Assembly: GCA_004154925.1 (NCBI GenBank)
Contig: QJNS01000065.1
Location: forward strand, 9,614-73,613
DNA: 64,000 nt
Direction of reading: 5' to 3'
Origin: Monosporascus cannonballus
Taxonomy: Eukaryota > Ascomycota > Sordariomycetes > Xylariales
The notes under the pieces: model-generated
What the model saw: only the letters and a program-made list of their open reading frames with translations
What the model was told of the DNA's origin: nothing
Database searches by the model: none
Translations under genes and position numbers: made by a program
Shown: positions 9,239 through 22,475 of the stretch, piece after piece
How positions within the stretch are numbered: position 1 is the first letter of the stretch
Layout: each line of letters starts with the position of its first letter

Positions 9239-12200
9239 ATAAAAAATAACGCAATAATTATTAAAAGCAAAGTTCGCCGATTATAAAACGAACTTAAGTT
9301 ATTAATCGAAAAGACCGCCGATCGGAACCTAACCGACGAACGATCGATTACGGTACGGGAATAGGCGAAAAAGCTTATAACGGAGCCTTAACGGGCAAAG
9401 AACTATGGTCCCCGGGATTTTAAATCCCCTTATATATATAATAAGAATGCGTTTCGATAACCGTTAATTAAACGGTCGGAAAACGGGCGTAATATAACGA
9501 ACGCGTCCTAAAATTCAAAGTAAAAAAAGGTTAAGTTTTTTAATAATAACCAGATTTTAAAAATTATTTGTTAATAAAACGAATAATATTTGGAATTATT
9601 CCGATAATTAGCCGAATAATAAGTAATAATATAAGTTAAAAAAGTAAAAGTTTATAAATTAATTACGATATTGTTATAAAAACTTAAAGGCGATAAACGA
9701 ATACCGCGTTATAATTGCCCGAAACTTTCTAAACGTATGTTAATTAAAAAAAAAGATTAAATAAAAATTATTACGGAAGTTTACGCCGAAAGGCCAGGGC
9801 GAAATACCTTTATTTATATTTAATAAGCCGTAAACCATATAAACGTTTTTATTATAAACGTTTAATAATTATACCGTATTATATTTAATTTCTTTAATTA
9901 CGAAAAAAATTAAAAATAAAAGATTTATAGATTTTTATTAGGAAAGGTTACGTAAATCTTAATTTTTTCGATAAGGAATATAGGGAATAATTTATAGAAC
10001 TATAATAACGATCCGATTAATCGCCGTTGGATTTTTACGTTAAATAAAGGTTTTTAGTTTATAAAATAAAGCTTGCGAATATTTTTAGCCCGGAAAATAA
10101 TTAAAATAATAAACGTTTTATTTTTAATTATTTTTATAAATTAATATTAAGGTTATAAAATATTTTGTTACGGAAAAATATTAAGTTAAAATAAGTTAAT
10201 GATATAGCAAATAAAATAAAACGTTATTAGGACGCTTGAAAAAAGGCGAAAAAAACCGATTATTTTCTGCCAAAAGTATTAATAAAAATAAATAATTTTA
10301 TTTTAATGCCTTCGGGAAAAAAATCCTTAAAGTAAATTAAAAGTACCGTACGGAAATAATAAGGATTACGGGCGTTTTTATATTTGGAAAGCAAATAATT
10401 GTTAATTTAATTCCGATCGAAATAAATCCGTATAACCTAATACCCTTGATTTTCATAAGGGCCTATTTAAGTATTATAATTATAAAAAACCTGGTTATAA
10501 AAACGTAAATTACAAATTAAAAAGGGATACAAAAATTTTATTATTCCGGCCATACGAAAACCGACCTCCGAAAGCCGTATAAAACGTTATAATATATAAC
10601 GACAAATTAAACCAGTTTTTAAACGGAAATCCAAAAAAAACCGGAATAAGCGTATATGTCCAGTCCATTTCGGCTGATAATTATAAAACGGTCGGAATAA
10701 AGCCACCTTTTAAAAGGAAAGCACTTGTTAAGAAAAATACGGGAGACGTAATAATATAAATAAATATAAATACTGGAACATAAATAAATATTATAAGCAA
10801 AAGATTAATAAAGAAATTTAATTTTTAATTAATTTCTATAAATATTCTGGGCTTTATCGGCGTTAATAACGCGTATATTAAATATTATAAAGCTTACGAA
10901 TGTTTTATGAATATAATAAATAATAACGGAAATAAACGAAAATTTAAGTAAATTTATTTTGTAATACGCCGTAATCGGAAAACGTTTAATTTTTTATTAT
11001 CCAGATCTGGAATAAATAAATTAAAGATTTTGCTAGATATAATTATATATTAATAGTTATACGGATTATTATAAAAGGTTAATAAATAAAAAATTGCAAA
11101 TTTAACGTTTTTCGGTAAATAAATTTATATTATTAACTTAATAAATTTAGTTTAAAAATTAGATATTCCGGAATTCGGGAAATAGTAAAAATAAAGGATA
11201 ACCGATTTTCTTATATATTTAAAAAATTTCCGGCGAATATATTCCGAAAAAATAACGAAAAAAATATCTTAATTACTAAGGGCGGAATATGTAATAAACC
11301 TGATCTTAAGCAAAACGCCCTTATTCAGCTTAATTTACCTTATTTCGAAAACTTAAAGGAAATTATTCGAAAAATATATCCGAAAAAACCTAAAAATAAG
11401 CCGGATATATTATTTAAAAGCGGACGTAAAAATACCAATATTATTTATGCCCAAAAAGGACGGTAATTTCCGATTATGCATTAATTATAAGGGGTTAAAT
11501 CGGATAACGATAAAAAATTAATATTTTTTATTTTTAATTTTAAAAGTAATAAATTACTTAAGGTTAATTAAGATATTTTCGAAAATTAATTTTAAAAATA
11601 TTTATTACCGTATTAAATTTAAAAAAAGTAACTAGTAAAAAATTGTTTTCCGAACGCGGTACGGATAGTTCGAATATATAATTATATTATTTAATTTTAT
11701 TAACGTATTAATTATGTTTTAAATTTATATATATAAAATATTAATTAAATTAATTAATTATAAATATATAATATATTTAAATAATATAATTATTTATTCG
11801 GATAACAAAAAAAATATACGAAATATTTCCAATTAATTTATAAATAATTATTATAATATTAATTATTAATTAAAACGTTTAAATACGAATTTTTTTAAAA
11901 AAATAATAAAGTTTTTAAGATTTATAATTAATATTAACGGTTTGGAGATGGACCGCCGACGAGTTAATATTATTAAAGTATGGCTAAAGTTAAAATTAAT
12001 TTATAATATTTAAGTATTTTTAAGATTTGCGAATTTTTATCGGAAATTTATTATTTATTATTTACGTATTATCGAATTTATTATTAAGTTTTTAAAAAAA
12101 GGCGTAAGGCAAAGAAAAAATAACAGAATTCCGGTGGCTCGAAAAAGTTAAAAAAACGTTCCGAAATTTAAAAAATATTTTTTAGTCGGTGATTATTTTC

Positions 12201-14640
12201 CGATATTAAAATAATGCCAAAAATACCAGGATTAAAATAAATATTTCGGTAAAAGTTATATTAAGGATATTTTCATAAAAATACGGAAAGTATTAACGCC
12301 TAGTTACGTATTGGTTATAAAAATTAAATTTAACCGAAAAGCAATAAATTATAAAATAATAAAAATTATTGGCGATTATAAAAAGGTTAAAATATTAGCG
12401 GTAATACCTTAAGGATACGGAAAAAAGTTTCTTAATATTTACCGATTATATAACGCTGAAAAATATAATAAAGGTGCCGGCGCATAACTTTAAAGGGAGG
12501 TTAGCCCGATAAGTTTATTGCTTTACGTAATTTGATTTTGAAATTTAATACCGACCGGATGCCGTTAACTCGGCGGATAAATTATTTAAACGCCCGGATT
12601 ATATATTAAGGAAAATCGCGTATAAAGATGTAATTCTTATATTATTTCAAAAATTCGGATTTACGAATAGTATACCGGAAAACGTACGAAAAACGGTCGT
12701 AAATATATAACGCGATTTAAAGCATTATAAAGGGGTAAAGGGTTTTATAAAAGTAACGCAAAATTCGTTCGTTATAAAATTCCTAAATAGATTTTAGGTA
12801 ACGGAAATTCAAGTAATTATTATCTGCGTAAAAAAAGTAAAAAAACTTTCGTTATACGATCGTAAAAAGCTTTTAAAAAAAAGAAAAATAAAGAATTATA
12901 TATTTACCGAATTTATTGTTAATAAATAATAATATAAATATAAATCGCAATAATAATACGATTAATAATTAAATAATAATAACCGTAAATTATAATTATA
13001 TTGCGATCGGATTCCGAGAAGTTTAAAAAAAATAAAATTAATATTAAAATTATTATTTATAATTAATATATTTTACGTTTTTTAATAAAAAAATTAGCCA
13101 AAAACGAAACGGTATTTTAGCTAAAAATTTTTTAACAGTTTTACGATCAGGTTCGAAAGTTATAAATTAAAAACTTAAATATTATAAAATTAATACGGAT
13201 AATTAAATGCCAAGCCAAAATAAAGGGAAGATATTTTTTGGATTTAAATAAGGTTTTATATTATCGGAATAAATTCGTAATCCCGTTATAAAGCTTTTTA
13301 CGGAAATAGTTAATTAATTAATATTATAATAATTTAAAGGTAAAATATATAAAATATATTTATACGTTAAAACTAATAACCAAAAAGTTTTATTAAGAAA
13401 ATATAATAAACGATATCCGAAAATATATTAAGTAATATCCGAATTATTAAGGCATAATAGAATTACGTTATAAATTATATGGATAATTAAAATTTTTATC
13501 ATTATTTAAATAACTTTTTTAAAAAATCTCGTTAAATTTTATTACGGGATTTCTTAAAAGCTTAGGATTAAACGGGTTAAAGTATGACGTAATCCTGGTA
13601 ATTGTCGACCGCTTTACGAAATTAAAATTATTTATTTTTACGGTTAAAACTTTAATTATAACCGAATTGGTTTAATTGCTTTATGACGAAATTAAATATA
13701 GATTCGGTATGTTAATTAAAATTATTAATAATAAAAATAAATTATTAATAAATTACTTTTAGGCGGAATTTTATAAGGAATAAAAAATAAAGCGGTAAAT
13801 ATTAATTATTTATTATCCGTAAACCGATAAGTAAATAAAACGCATTTATTAGGTTTTAAAATATTATTTTTATAATTACGTTAATAAATATCAAAATAAT
13901 TAAATAAAGTTATTACGAAATATAGAATTTGTATATAATAATACGCGAAATACGTTTATCGGCCGTTTTCCGTTCGAAATTTTATATAAATATTATTTAA
14001 AGATAATAAAATACTTTTTATAAATGTTTAAAAGATAAATATAAAAAGTTAAAAAACGTTTCGAAAAAATGGCGGTTATTCGTCGAATAATATACGAATA
14101 TTAGGAAAAAATAATAATAATTTAAAAAAAATATTATGATTAATATTATATACTTATAAAATTCCAATTAAGATAATAAATAAATTTATCGATTAAAAAT
14201 TTTAAATTCAAAAATTAAAAGTTCGTATTTATTTATATTTAAGTTACAATTAAGAAATAAATAGGTTTCCAAGCGTATAAAATAATTTTTCTTATTAAAT
14301 ATTAACGGATATATAATATATTTTTTAATATCCTTATTAAAATCGTAGTATAACCGGAAATCAAGCGATATTTAGATAACGTTACCAAATTTAATAAAGG
14401 AATAAGAAAAATAAGTGGTAAAACATATTATCCGTTACCGAAATAACCGGGGGCAACGCAAATATCTAATTAAATGGAAAAACTGGCCCGTTAAATATAA
14501 TACGTAAAAACCTTAAAAGTATTTGGAATATACGTTTAAGATATTATAATATTACGAAAAGAAAATTAAATACGTATATAAGAAATAGGATAATTTAAAA
14601 ACCATAAAATAATAATAATCCGATTAAAAATTAATTATTT
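9239..14640 (+). pseudogene. Gag-Pol of A1 (gypsy chromovirus), RIP-inactivated
   Basis: The frame opens about 15 bases after the LTR; the start codon reads ATA here and ATG in A2 (41950). In order I see a zinc-knuckle remnant (ECYNYKKPGY, about 10470-10525, with cysteines changed to Tyr), a reverse transcriptase start ([12 protein letters not shown], about 11466) and FRTRYG followed by FEY (about 11655-11685), an integrase core segment (VILVIVDRFTK, about 13585) and a chromodomain (KYLIKWKNWPVKYNT, about 14460-14510). The order RT then integrase places it in Ty3/gypsy, and the chromodomain makes it a chromovirus. Many TAA and TAG stops replace expected Gln and Trp codons. Chromodomains in this group bind methylated H3K9 and direct insertion into heterochromatin. 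Confidence 0.85.
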
Positions 14641-14704
14641 AATAATTATAAAAATTATAAAAAATAATTTTAAATAAAATTAAAATATTAATATTAAAAC
14701 ATTA

Positions 14705-15217
14705 CTTAATTATATAATTATTTTTAAGTTTTTGGCAAATAATTACCTTATCGTATATTAATTGAAAATTTATAAATAATGTAAAAGAAATTAAATTTTT
14801 ATTTCGAAAATAAAATTTTGCATTTAATTATAAAATTTTATGTTAATTAACTTTTAATAAACGTATTAAAGAAATTAATATAAGAATATCGGAAAATAAT
14901 CGGAAAATATATGACGGCAAAAAATGGGTACGTTTATTAAATTTACTAGGCGTAAAATCCGGAAAAAACTTAAGAATATTTTACTTTTTACGAAAAACAA
15001 GGCCCAAATAACCGGAATATAATTTATTATTAATCGGAAATAAGGTGCCGTCCTTAAAGCGCTTAATATACTTAGGTTTAATAATAACCTTACCGGATAA
15101 AGCCATTTTTTAATTATAATTTTTAATAAGTATTAAAATTTCGTTAAAATATCGGAAAACGGGCGGAAAATACTTATAAACAGGGAACGTAATGGTATAA
15201 TAACTTTTAAAAATTAC
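14705..15217 (-). pseudogene. Antisense reading frame next to the 3' LTR of A1
   Basis: Opposite to gag-pol, the minus strand has a frame of about 170 codons with only about five stops, far fewer than neighbouring frames in this AT-rich DNA. It includes FPVYKYFPPVFRYFNEI, then after a stop MALSGKVIIKPKYIKRFKDG, and LYSGYLGLVFRKK. The same frame can be read in A2 at about 47350-47880 with matching residues and the same stop before the ALSGK/ALPGK segment. The stops are of the kind RIP makes from Gln codons. I believe similar antisense proteins accompany other fungal gypsy elements, but that is from memory and no function can be given. Exact ends are uncertain. Confidence 0.5.
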
Positions 15218-16235
15218 TTTACTTATAAGGATATTTTAAAATTACGCCTAATCGGAAATTAATTACAGAATAATAAAAAAAGACCGTAATATTTACAAAA
15301 AAAACCTAAATTTGTAAATTTATAAAATAGCATTAAAATTAGATTTCCGTAATTATAACGGACGATCGGAAATTAACCTTAATTATATTAAAAAAATAAT
15401 ATTTTTTAATAATAATTACGTTAAGGGCGAATTCGGCTTCGTAAAAAACGTCAAGTCGACGACCGACCATAATTACATTAAAACGTTTATACTAAGTACC
15501 CGCAATACGAGCTTTTTCGAATTCGTCGATTAACTCCTAATTATCGGTACCGAATTAAAAAATTATTTAGGTGGTATTTTTAAAAACGATCGGAATTTAA
15601 ACGAAAATTAAATAACGATATTAATAACATTAAAAATAATTACTTATTACGCGAAAAGTTTTATAATAATAATTAGATACGACGTAATTTAGGGCGCTTA
15701 AAATTTAAACGTAAACCGTACGGTAATCAATATAACGTTATGTTATATAAATATAATACGGTTTATTGCCGCCCGTAATACAATTAATATTTATTTTATT
15801 ATTAGCATTAAAGGGATAACGTTCGAAAAAATCTTAATTTTTTTTAATATTAAAGTATTATTTTTCCTAGAACTTTTTACAAAAAAATATATGGCGAACA
15901 GAAATAGGACGTAAAATAAACGGAAAAAGCAAAATAAAAATAAAGAAAAACGAGAGACCAAACGGAATGCGTACGCAAAAAGAATGGAAATATGGGCGCG
16001 AAAGGGAAAAAGAAAAAAAATAAATAAAATAAGGTTAAAAACGGATTATAATAAGAAATTGGGCGGAACATAATTAATTACATAATATGGTATATATTAA
16101 TTATTATAACAATTATTTATAATATAATATAACGGTAAATTATCGACAAATATACGTAACCAGATTTACGAAATACGTTATATCAAATTAATAATAATAT
16201 TATTAAGAACTAATAGTTTAAAAAGGGAAAATAAT

Positions 16236-16441
16236 TATAAAAATATAGCCCTTATAAAGATAAGGCTGGTAACCGACCAGTTACCGATTAGCTACCGACC
16301 CACTTACTAATATAAATTTACTATCTGGTAGCTAGTAGGAAACGCCAGATGGAAGTAACCTAATACATTTATTTTTTGGAATCTGTTTTACGATTGGTCG
16401 GAGATCACCTTACCTAGCTTACAGCTATCCATTATCTTACA
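16236..16441 (+). repeat. 3' LTR of A1
   Basis: 206 bp. The 5' end is altered to TATAAAAATATAG by G-to-A and C-to-T change, while the 3' end ATTATCTTACA is preserved. Differences from the 5' LTR are nearly all transitions. Confidence 0.9.
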
Positions 16442-16873
16442 CATTTATAATTCGAATACGTTACGTTATTGTCGCCTTTTTAAATTATGATAAATTCGAA
16501 TTCTTCTAATTTAATAGCGCGAGTTTAACAAACAAAAGATATGTAAACATACGTTAATATTTTTGACAAAAACAACTGGTAAATATAAAATTCTAAAACT
16601 TTATTTGTCGTAGAGTTTTTTACGATAATACTAGCTAAGTAACTAGTAAAACCTTTCGAATTAACCGGTTAATTAACGTATTAAAAACGTAATAAACTGT
16701 AAATATATAAATATTAGTAAAAGTTTATTACTTTTATAAATTAAAATCTTTTTACAAGCAAATATAATTAGATATTATATATTAAATTTATAACTTTTGT
16801 AAAAAGTTTAAATTTTATCTTTTATTTAAAGATTTATTATTTAAAAATATAATTATTTATTTTTCTAAACACG
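16442..16873. other. AT-rich filler, no feature recognised
   Basis: AT-rich decayed sequence beginning with the CATTT duplication of A1. I found no match to the A, B or C families here. Confidence 0.4.
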
Positions 16874-17317
16874 TATAAGATAATATGTAGTTTTGGATTA
16901 AATAAGCTGATCTCCGACAAGTTGTAAAATATATCATAAGAAGTAAATATATTAAGTTACTTCAATTTAGCGTTTTTTATTAGTTGTTAAATAGTTTTTT
17001 ATACTAGTAAATAAGTCGGTAATGAGTTGATTACCAACTGCAGCCTTATAAAAATTATATATTTATAATTACTTTCGCTGTTTAAGTTATTAACTCTTTA
17101 TAGCATTATTGTTAATTAAGTATAACGCGATCGTAAATTTAATTGCGTATAGTTATCGAAAATTCTCTCTATATAAGTATATAAGTTATATTATATTATA
17201 AGTAATTGCTGTATTAACCAGTTCGAGCTATATAAGGCAATTAAATATGCTCTGCGCGGTTTTTTAATTTAATTTATTTTTTAATGTTATTTTATTCACT
17301 CTTTTTTTCTAACGTTC
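16874..17317 (-). mobile_element. Truncated family-A fragment: LTR plus adjoining 3' region
   Basis: Positions 16874 to about 17077 match the reverse complement of the A LTR (core CTGATCTCCGAC then AAATAAGTCGGTA). The following 240 bases match the A3 interior next to its 3' LTR (22682-22900). The match stops near 17317, where a DNA-element copy begins. So this is the 3' end of a fourth A copy, in minus orientation, cut off by another insertion or deletion. Confidence 0.7.
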
Positions 17318-17615
17318 TAGACTAGCTTATAAGCGGGTTTTCCTTTTAAAAATTTTCGACAAAAATTTTAAATTAATTAAAACTAATACATTATATCGAT
17401 TTAAATTAATCGAATTTGTTTTCGCTAAACGTATTCACAGCTTTTTTATAAATATGCGTATTATGTCCGAATTTATCGCAAACTTATCTTAGCTAGCTTA
17501 GATCTCTGCTAGCTCGTTTCTATTATTGATGTACTTATATGTATTACGCTAAGGCGTTAAAATTGACCAATCAAATAGCGCATCTCGATAACGAACCAGC
17601 GAAGCCCGAGATCAA
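17318..17615. mobile_element. Copy of a short DNA-element family
   Basis: The segment resembles the left part of the insertion at 27197-28024 (AGACTAGCTTATAAGCGG against AGACAAGCTTGTAACTCG, then shared ATCGATTTAAATTAATCG-like and ACAGCTTTTT blocks). Its right part resembles 8699-8825 (TTAGCTAGCTTAGATCTCT and GACCAATCAAAT). The end CGAGATCAAG is an imperfect inverted match to CTTAGATCTC at 17498. Ends are uncertain. Confidence 0.45.
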
Positions 17616-17825
17616 GTTGTATAAAAATCGTTTTATTTTATATTTTTAATTTTCTTTTTAAAAAAATTAAGTTTTTTCATCTTTATAACTAATTTAAATC
17701 GATTAGATTTAATATTTGGTATATACGTCGAATATATACCAATACGTCTATAAAAAAATTTCGACTTTTTTCGATAAAGATTAAAGCTAATATAATTAAG
17801 TTAAAATTCGGTAAAATTATCGACC

Positions 17826-18199
17826 GCAACGCTTTTATAGCTGCGACAGCGCAAATACCGCGTATATTATTTTGTCATAGGCTGTTCAAGGGTAATTCAG
17901 TATAGGAAAGCTCGTTTAGCTATACTTTTTCCTATACAAGCTATCGTTATTACGTCGCAGCTATGAGAAAATTAGGAACAGCTAGGTCCGAAACGCCTTT
18001 ATAGTTGCGACGTAATAATTATTGCATATAACATTTTACTACAGACACTTCAAAGATAAGTTAATATGGGAAAAGTTCGTCTAGTTGTATTTTTTATCTG
18101 TACAAACTATTATTATTGCGTCTCAGCTATGAAAATATTAAAGCTGTTAAATTCGGAATGCTTTTATAACCAGAACATAATTAATTTAAAGCTGATAAA
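17826..18199. repeat. Tandem array, period about 164 bp
   Basis: The motif CTTTTATAG(C/T)TGCGAC recurs at 17836, 18000 and 18165, giving spacings of 164 and 165 bases. Intervening blocks such as GTATAGG/TATGGGAAAAGTTCGT...CTATAC/TGTACAA...CAGCTATGA align between units. About 2.2 units are visible, diverged by transitions. Another unit lies beyond the B1 insertion at 33348-33545. Confidence 0.7.
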
Positions 18200-18204
18200 T
18201 TTAA

Positions 18205-18599
18205 TGTAACAGCTAAACGTTTAGCCAACTATTAAATATAAGTCGTACGGGTTTATATTAGTAGTAATACTGTAAAAGTGTACACAGTAAACAACTTAAT
18301 TAAATTTCGTAATACAAAAAATATCTTAAATAACGAATTATTATTAGAAATTAATATTATTTAAACTATGAAATTAATAAGCATATATATTTTATTTAGA
18401 ACTTGGAAAACTTAAACGGCTTAATTTTTAAGCACTTTATATTTTTTAATTTCTTTTATATTAATCCAAAAAATTCAAGTACAAAAACCTTTAAAAGTCT
18501 TAATTTCTTACATAATTAATACCTATTACGGGTTTAGTTTTTCTTGTTTTAATCGCCTTTAAGCTCGCTAAACTCATTAGACTATAATACGATCTTTTT
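18205..18599 (-). repeat. Left LTR of B1
   Basis: About 395 bp, starting TGTAACAGC and ending GACTATAATA on the plus strand. It keeps the family block GTCGTACGGGTTTATATTAG near the start. This is the 3' LTR of the minus-oriented element. Confidence 0.8.
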
Positions 18600-21500
18600 C
18601 TTCCTAAGATCTTGGTCTTAAAAATCGTAGTTTTAATTTCTTTTTGGAAATCGTTTTATCCAATCGTATTAAAAAATTCGTTTACGTAAACGAATTAACG
18701 TTTTTCTTTTATTAAAACGAATTATTTTTTAGATTTTATTGTACTTTTTTTGTTTTCGCTATAAAAAGAAAAGAATAAAAAAATAAGAATTTTCGGGATT
18801 TCGAAAAAGTACGTTATATATTCGTTATAGCGGTCCATGTGATATTTTCGAGCAATTCGAAATTAAATATTCAAATTTCTTAATTAAAGAATTGTTTAAA
18901 ATGTGAGAAAAATATGTCCGAAAAATATTACACATTACTATTCATAAACTAAATCGCCTTTAAAAATAACGACAAACTTTTCGTTATAATATTAAAAGCG
19001 TTAAAGCTATGAAAGGATTAGAACGTTTTAAACAAAAATAAAAGCACTTAACGACTAAAATAATTGCGTTAGCACCAGTTGTAATTTTCTTTGACTAGAC
19101 TATCCTTATTATTATCAACTATAAAAATATTAACTTAACTATTTCGTTAAAGGTTTTCGGCGTTATTAATAAAATTTCTTTTATAAATATTGATCATTTA
19201 TAAGATTCTTTTATAAGTTTCTAGATATTTTCGAAATTTGAAAATTTTAATTTAATTAAGTATTAAATAAGTTTATATTTTTATCATATGTAAAGAGGTT
19301 TCTTTATTTCATATTTAAGTTTGTGTTTTACTTTTATTTTATTTTATTTTATTTAAACTTTAATAATATTTATTCTTAATTTAAATAAAAAAGATAAAAA
19401 ATAAAATAAAATTTAACTTTGGATAAAAACTTTAGTTGCTTATTACTTTCTAACAATTTCTTAATAATTGTATATAGTCCGATATATTTGATATCGAATA
19501 TTTATCGAGTCTTTTTTGTTTAAATATCTTTTATAATAAACAAAAATATTTGTTTTCGTAATTTAATTGCTTTAACTCTTTTTATTTAAATATTTACTTA
19601 ATTAATTGCGTACGAACTTTAACTTTATATTTATTTTTAATATACTTATTCTATTTATTTCGACGTAAATGTTACTTTAATACTAATAAATTCGTAGCTC
19701 GTATTCCTGTAAATAGCGGATATAATACTAAATTTCGTATTTTTTTTAAAATCGTTCTAATATTTTCTTGATAATTTATATTAAAAATTATTTAAATAAT
19801 AAATAATACTTTAAGTTAATTATTTTATTTATAATATAAAATCGTAAATAAGCTTTTAAACTCTAGTTTAATTGTTTTGCTTATTTATCTGTTTAAGATT
19901 GAAATTCGTTAAGTGATTTACAATTTAAGCTATTTTAAATTATAACAATTTATCAAAAGTTTAAAATGAATATGATTTATTTATTAATATATTTTATATA
20001 ATAATTCGTACATAATAATAGTGGTGAAGAAAAGTTATATTATTTATTTGATATGAATATGTTTTTAATATTGTAGAAAATAAAATAAACTTTTTAAATC
20101 CATCAACGATTACAAAAATACTGTTGTAATATCTTTTGCTATTAGATTTTCGAATAAAAGAAACCGAATAATAATATAAATTAAAATCGAATTTGAAAGC
20201 TTTTTTTAAATAATAATAATTATAACTTTTTGTAAAGCTTATATCGTTATATTTTAATTTTATTATAAAGGCTGAACTATTATCTCACTTTATAAATTAT
20301 TAAATTTCTTTTAAGAAAATAATCAATATATTAAAAAGCTTTTAAGGTGGTGTAAATTCTAAGATATTTATATAATTGATATTTATAAACATATCGTATT
20401 AAATTCATCTAATATATTTTGAAAACTTTTAATATTTTTTGATTTTTCGTAAATTACCATTATATCTTTTTAATTTTTTAATATATATTATATAGTATAT
20501 TTTGTATTGTAGTAATTTAGTATAACTATATGTTCTTTTTAACATAATATTAAAAATAGTATAATTAATTTTATCTGTTTCTTTTTTTAAATTTTAGTTA
20601 CTTATTCACCGGATTTATATTGCCGTTGTTAAGATTTTTTTAGATAATAACAAAATCGAAATTCGTCATATTTTTAGGTATTATAACTATAGTTCCATAA
20701 TCTACTTAATATTAATAAAACGGATAACACTTTAATAATTAGTATAAACCTTTAGTTTAATAGAAACTCTTTTTAAAAAAATACTTAAATTCGCATAAAA
20801 TTACAACAATAGCTATAAATTGCTTTTTTAAAATACCGTAATTCAGTTGTTTTTTTAATTTATGTAAAGATGCAAAGAGAAAAAATTTATTTTAATTAGT
20901 CCGTTATTTAATAATTACGTTTAATAGATGATCTGAAATATCTTATTTTGATTTGAAAAAGCGCATTATATCGTATACAATTAATATTGGCTTATTAATA
21001 ATTATGTTTTTCATTATTTGGAACATTTTTATTATTTATAGCGTTTATTTAAATATTTCTTTAATAAAGTTCATTAAAAGTATAATAATTCTATCAAATT
21101 TCGAATAAACTTTCGATAATAATCATCAAATCTAATATATATATATATATATATATATGTATTTTCGGTAATTAATGATTAATATTTTTTAATTATAGAG
21201 ATTTCTATAAAGCTTATTTTAATATATTGTAAAGTAGTAACATATTACAAATATCTTATTTTTTATTAATATATTTTAATATTCTTTTTACATTAATTAA
21301 TAAGTTGTCCTTTAACGAAGTTTAAAAGAATCTTATAAATGTACCTTGTATATCTATCTTTGATTTGCGAATATATAAAAATATGGTTAAAATAGTACAC
21401 AATAAATATGTCGAAATAATTTTATAATATAAAATTTAATATCTATTATAAAGTTATTAGTACTGCTGTAAATTTGTTAACGTAACCAAATATTTAAATA

Positions 21501-22276
21501 AGTCGTATTTCGATTTAAAAGTTATTTTTTATTCGTATTTGGTTTATAATTTTGATAATGTTGTATTTATTTTTAAAATTAAATATTTCAAATTATTTGT
21601 TTTGATAAAATTGAGTTTTAATTTTAATAATTGAAAATAATAATATTCGATACTTAACAGTAACGTAATATAGTTGTTTATAATTAATTATAAATCGTAA
21701 TTATTTTTATTGTTTTAAGTATGAAAAATATAAAGTATATTATGTATAATTTCCATAATTAAATTTATTTTTTATCATTGATCTTTTTAGGTATTTTGTT
21801 AAAACGCGCGATTTGTTTTCGTTAAAAATATAAATAACGTAAAAGTTTATAAATATAATTTCTTTAAAAGCTATATCGTAATTTTATTCGTTATATTTTG
21901 TAAGTTTGTATTTAGTGTTATTTTACAAAGCTTATTTATATTTTGGTTCAATAATAAGAGCAATCTGTTATATTATTTTAATATTTATTTTTTAATATTT
22001 TATTTTAAATAATATAGTATTTTTCGTATTTCTATACTTGTATTTATTATAATTTTCGATCGAACACGAAATCCTTTTCAATTTGTCCTATTAATAAAAT
22101 ATAAAACTAATTTTATTTAGCAAGTTCGTTTATTTATTTACATTCTGTATTAATATATCTATATAAATCTTAAAAATATATTGCAATTTTTAAATAAAAC
22201 GATTTCGAAAATGTTTGATTTAGTATCGTTTCTAAATAAAAACTTTGAAGTAATTAATTTCGCGTATAATTTTTCC

Positions 22277-22475
22277 TGTTACAGCATGTTAACAAAAACG
22301 TAGCTATTATACTACTAAAAGTGGTGTATGATAAGCGAGGGTGCGACGCTAACCACAAGACCAAAAGATCAGCAATTCCAAACCCCCAATTGGGGTTTGG
22401 GCACCCAAATCCACCTTATAAGGACTAGCTGTGCATATCATCACAAGTGGAACGTTCTCAGCTCGAGCGCTGACC
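22277..22475 (+). repeat. Solo LTR of family C, left piece
   Basis: Starts TGTTACAGC and matches the reverse complement of the intact C copy at 34137-34261 (GTAGCTATTAT-ACTACT-AAAAGTGG, then AAGTGGAACGTTCTCAGCTCGAGCGCTG). It is interrupted first by a 120-bp insert and then by A3; the remainder is at 30749-30797. Flanking TTCC occurs on both outer sides (22273-22276 and 30798-30801). Confidence 0.75.
22325..22444. mobile_element. 120-bp tRNA-like insertion (SINE-like), not AT-decayed
   Basis: The insert lies between two AAGTGG hexamers (22319-22324 and 22445-22450), one of which is absent from the uninterrupted C copy, so it is a 6-bp target duplication. The minus strand reads GGTCTTGTGGTTAGCGTCGC, resembling the A-box region of a eukaryotic tRNA (as in SINEs). 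An inverted repeat CCAAACCCC-AATT-GGGGTTTGG sits at 22378-22400. Composition is balanced although everything around it is extremely AT-rich, so it is young or too short for RIP. A tRNA origin is an inference. Confidence 0.5.

Larger units (their letters stand above)
9018..16441 (+). mobile_element. LTR retrotransposon A1, Ty3/gypsy chromovirus, RIP-decayed
   Basis: A 7424-bp complete element. Both LTRs are 206 bp (9018-9223 and 16236-16441), starting TGTAAGAATACAG and ending TCTTACA in the best-preserved copies. It is flanked by a perfect 5-bp target duplication, CATTT (9013-9017 and 16442-16446). Order on the plus strand is gag with a decayed CCHC zinc knuckle, reverse transcriptase, integrase and chromodomain, which is the Ty3/gypsy order. 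Stops are scattered in every frame and C survives mostly in CpG, the mark of RIP at CpA. Two further copies in the window (A2, A3) share its structure. It is not expected to be mobile. Confidence 0.93.

Noticed and set aside
15877..16071. Hydrophobic 64-codon minus-strand frame in A1
   Set aside because: The hydrophobicity follows from Phe- and Leu-rich T-rich sequence; it may be part of the antisense frame region but there is no support for a separate membrane protein.
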